This document shows, piece after piece, positions 7,322 to 8,379 of a DNA stretch of 8,379 bases (position 1 is its first letter; the number at the start of each line of letters is the position of its first letter). This DNA comes from an uncultured Lachnospiraceae bacterium (lineage in GTDB: Bacteria; Bacillota_A; Clostridia; Lachnospirales; Lachnospiraceae). The notes beneath the pieces were generated by a model. It worked only from the letters and a program-made list of their open reading frames with translations, was not told the origin of the DNA and ran no database searches. Both the position numbers and the translations under genes were made by a program. The DNA lies in NCBI GenBank assembly GCA_910585855.1, contig CAJUGZ010000193.1:1-8379 (forward strand), given 5' to 3'.

Positions 7322-7337
7322 TTTTTTTATAAAAAAA
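7322..7337. repeat. Perfect 16-base A/T palindrome between fumarase and DAHP synthase genes
   Basis: Seven T, then AT, then seven A form a perfect self-complementary sequence immediately after the fumarase stop codon and just before the DAHP synthase ribosome binding site. It has no G-C stem, so it is not an intrinsic terminator. It may simply reflect AT-rich spacer sequence. Confidence 0.6.
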
Positions 7338-7338
7338 C

Positions 7339-8181
7339 CTAAATTGTTCTAGAAACATGTCGATTGACATGACAGCAAATATTTACTGCCACAGGAAGTC
7401 CCGCAATATGAGTAGGATAAGTATTAATATTTACTGCCAAAGCAGTCTGCTTTCCACCCAATCCGCCCGGTCCAATCCCAAGCCCATTAATTCGTTCCAG
7501 CATCTCCTGCTCCAATTCCACAATATAATCCTCTGTCGCTTTTTCCCGAAGATCTCGTGTCAAAGCCTCTTTTGCCAACAATGCACATTTTTCAAAAGTT
7601 CCGCCAATCCCAACTCCTATCACCATAGGGGGACAGGCATTTGGTCCAGCATCTAAAACTGCAGTCAAAATTGCTTCCTTTACCCCTTCCAACCCATCCG
7701 CAGGTTTTAACATAAAAATCCGACTCATATTCTCACTGCCAAACCCCTTTGGTGCTACTGTAATCTGTACCTGATCCCCCTCCACTATCTCATAATGAAT
7801 AACCGCAGGAGTATTATCCTTTGTATTTTCCCGATAAATCGGATCTCGAACTACAGACTTTCGTAAATACCCCTCTATATATCCCTGACGAACCCCCTCA
7901 TGAATTGCCTCCGCTAAACTTCCGCCTTCTATATGCACCTCCTGCCCTATTTTAACAAAAACAACTGCCATACCAGTATCCTGACAAATCGGAATCCTTT
8001 CACTTTCTGCAATTTGAAGATTTTCATTAAGCTGTTCTAAAATCCGCTTTCCCAAAGGAGAATCCTCCTTTTCCTTTGCACAATAAAATGCCTCCTTCAT
8101 ATCCTCAGACAGATTATAATTTGCTTCCATACACATCTCTTTCACATTTCTAATAATCTCCTGTACCAAAATACTCCGCAT
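7339..8181 (-). CDS. fumA: Fumarate hydratase class I, alpha subunit (Fe-S hydro-lyase, N-terminal domain)
   Basis: This is the catalytic, cluster-binding subunit of the two-subunit 4Fe-4S fumarase that interconverts fumarate and malate. Numbered from the chosen start, the three cluster cysteines are C66 (RIPICQDTGMAVVF), C183 (AGPNACPPMVIGVGIGG) and C199 (FEKCALLAKEAL). Other family motifs are APKGFGSENMS, GLGIGPGGLGGKQTALAV and the ending GLPVAVNICCHVNRH. I chose ATG at 8181 (280 residues, the usual family length) because GGAGG lies 8 bases before it and the predicted promoter lies at a normal distance; an upstream in-frame ATG at 8208 would add nine residues. The closely related L-tartrate dehydratase alpha subunit is an alternative. 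The beta subunit, needed for activity and usually adjacent, is absent here. It is probably the first gene of an operon with DAHP synthase and MATE. The symbol is by family only. Confidence 0.92.
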   Translation of the reverse strand: MRSILVQEIIRNVKEMCMEANYNLSEDMKEAFYCAKEKEDSPLGKRILEQLNENLQIAESERIPICQDTGMAVVFVKIGQEVHIEGGSLAEAIHEGVRQGYIEGYLRKSVVRDPIYRENTKDNTPAVIHYEIVEGDQVQITVAPKGFGSENMSRIFMLKPADGLEGVKEAILTAVLDAGPNACPPMVIGVGIGGTFEKCALLAKEALTRDLREKATEDYIVELEQEMLERINGLGIGPGGLGGKQTALAVNINTYPTHIAGLPVAVNICCHVNRHVSRTI

Positions 8182-8189
8182 TATTTTTT

Positions 8190-8194
8190 CCTCC
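8190..8194 (-). promoter_or_regulatory. Strong ribosome binding site deciding the fumarase start
   Basis: GGAGG on the minus strand lies 8 bases before the ATG at 8179-8181. This supports that codon over the in-frame ATG at 8208, which has a weaker GAGG 10 bases upstream and would leave almost no leader from the predicted promoter. Confidence 0.75.
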
Positions 8195-8225
8195 AAAAAT
8201 TTTTCCATTTTCCATATACCTCAAT

Positions 8226-8253
8226 ATTTTACCAAAACAAAAAAAGAAATCAA
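8226..8253 (-). promoter_or_regulatory. Predicted promoter of the fumarase-DAHP synthase-MATE operon
   Basis: On the minus strand, TTGATT (8248-8253) and TAAAAT (8226-8231) are 16 bases apart, and a TG one base before the -10 box makes it an extended -10 promoter. The predicted start near 8219 leaves about 38 bases to the ATG at 8181. No riboswitch or T-box would fit in such a short leader. It is the only promoter I see for the three genes. Confidence 0.6.
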
Positions 8254-8258
8254 CCCTT

Positions 8259-8288
8259 CTTATCAAACATTCAGGATAAACTTATCAA
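8259..8288. promoter_or_regulatory. Candidate operator upstream of the fumarase promoter
   Basis: A perfect inverted repeat GATAA-AC-TTATC (8275-8286) and two copies of CTTATCAA (8259-8266 and 8281-8288, 22 bases or about two helical turns apart) lie just upstream of the -35 box. This spacing would suit an activator or repressor dimer plus a third half-site. The motifs are short and AT-rich, and I cannot assign a regulator, so it could be chance. Confidence 0.25.
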
Positions 8289-8326
8289 CTTAAAAAAGAA
8301 TAACATTTTGATTTTATAGAGAGGGA

Positions 8327-8379
8327 GGACGCCAGAGGACGCCAGATTCGAAAACGGTGGGCAGCCTGCTGTTCCGGTT
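8327..8379 (+). repeat. Repeat core fragment D with a 10-base tandem duplication
   Basis: GGACGCCAGA occurs twice in direct tandem (8327-8346). The first copy plus GG (8327-8338) is the exact reverse complement of the cctctggcgtcc block shared by copies A and B, so this is a piece of the same repeat family in the opposite orientation. The rest, ending in gctgttccggtt, has only loose likeness to the flanks of copies B and C and runs off the window. No gene is visible between here and the fumarase promoter. Confidence 0.5.

Noticed and set aside
275..7341. Genome-wide recoding of TAG as a sense codon
   Set aside because: Four of the five genes end in TAG, and the fumarase and DAHP synthase stops fall at the usual family C-termini. 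TAG therefore acts as a normal stop, and the DUF1287 case is better explained as a local mutation.
7339..8181. L-tartrate dehydratase alpha subunit instead of fumarase
   Set aside because: The two are close relatives, and the sequence motifs alone do not separate them fully. Fumarase is the more common enzyme, and no tartrate genes are nearby, so this is kept only as an alternative.

Overview
The window looks like chromosomal DNA from a low-GC Gram-positive anaerobe, most likely a gut clostridium of the Lachnospiraceae type. This is inferred from the AT-rich base composition, the strong purine-rich ribosome binding sites, the two-subunit iron-sulfur fumarase, the MepA-like MATE transporter and the large exported proteins of unknown function. 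All five supported protein genes lie on the minus strand, so transcription runs from the right edge to the left. No plus-strand gene, tRNA, rRNA, CRISPR array, transposase or phage gene is visible.

Right half (about 4871-8260): a good promoter at 8226-8253 precedes three closely spaced genes: the alpha subunit of class I (4Fe-4S) fumarase, a type I DAHP synthase (first step of aromatic amino acid synthesis), and a MATE multidrug exporter. The gaps are 33 and 56 bases with no visible promoter, so they probably form one operon. The fumarase beta subunit, which normally sits next to alpha, is not in the window.

Left half (about 137-4452): two genes for large exported proteins, each with its own promoter. 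The first (2225-4363) is an unrecognised secreted protein with one calcium-binding-like DxDxDG loop. The second (275-2080) is a DUF1287 domain (predicted Cys/His hydrolase fold) behind a membrane anchor, followed by a probable NTF2-like domain and a long unknown C-terminus. Its frame is cut by an amber codon at 275-277 but stays open for 45 more codons of protein-like sequence down to a TAA at 137-139. The simplest reading is a recent nonsense mutation, or a sequence error, that removes the last part of the C-terminal domain.

Non-coding DNA: the gaps hold an unusual family of imperfect repeats sharing a core of the kind CAGAAGCC-AGACTTTCT ... GAGCAAACCGCCTCTGGCGTCC. Two same-orientation copies (A at 1-91, B at 4739-4842) lie just past the 3' ends of the DUF1287 and MATE genes. 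An inverted copy (C, 4484-4570) faces B and encloses about 190 bases rich in hairpins. A fragment of the core (D) starts near the right edge. The 4484-4862 block is the least explained part of the window and resembles a non-autonomous, structured repeat element.
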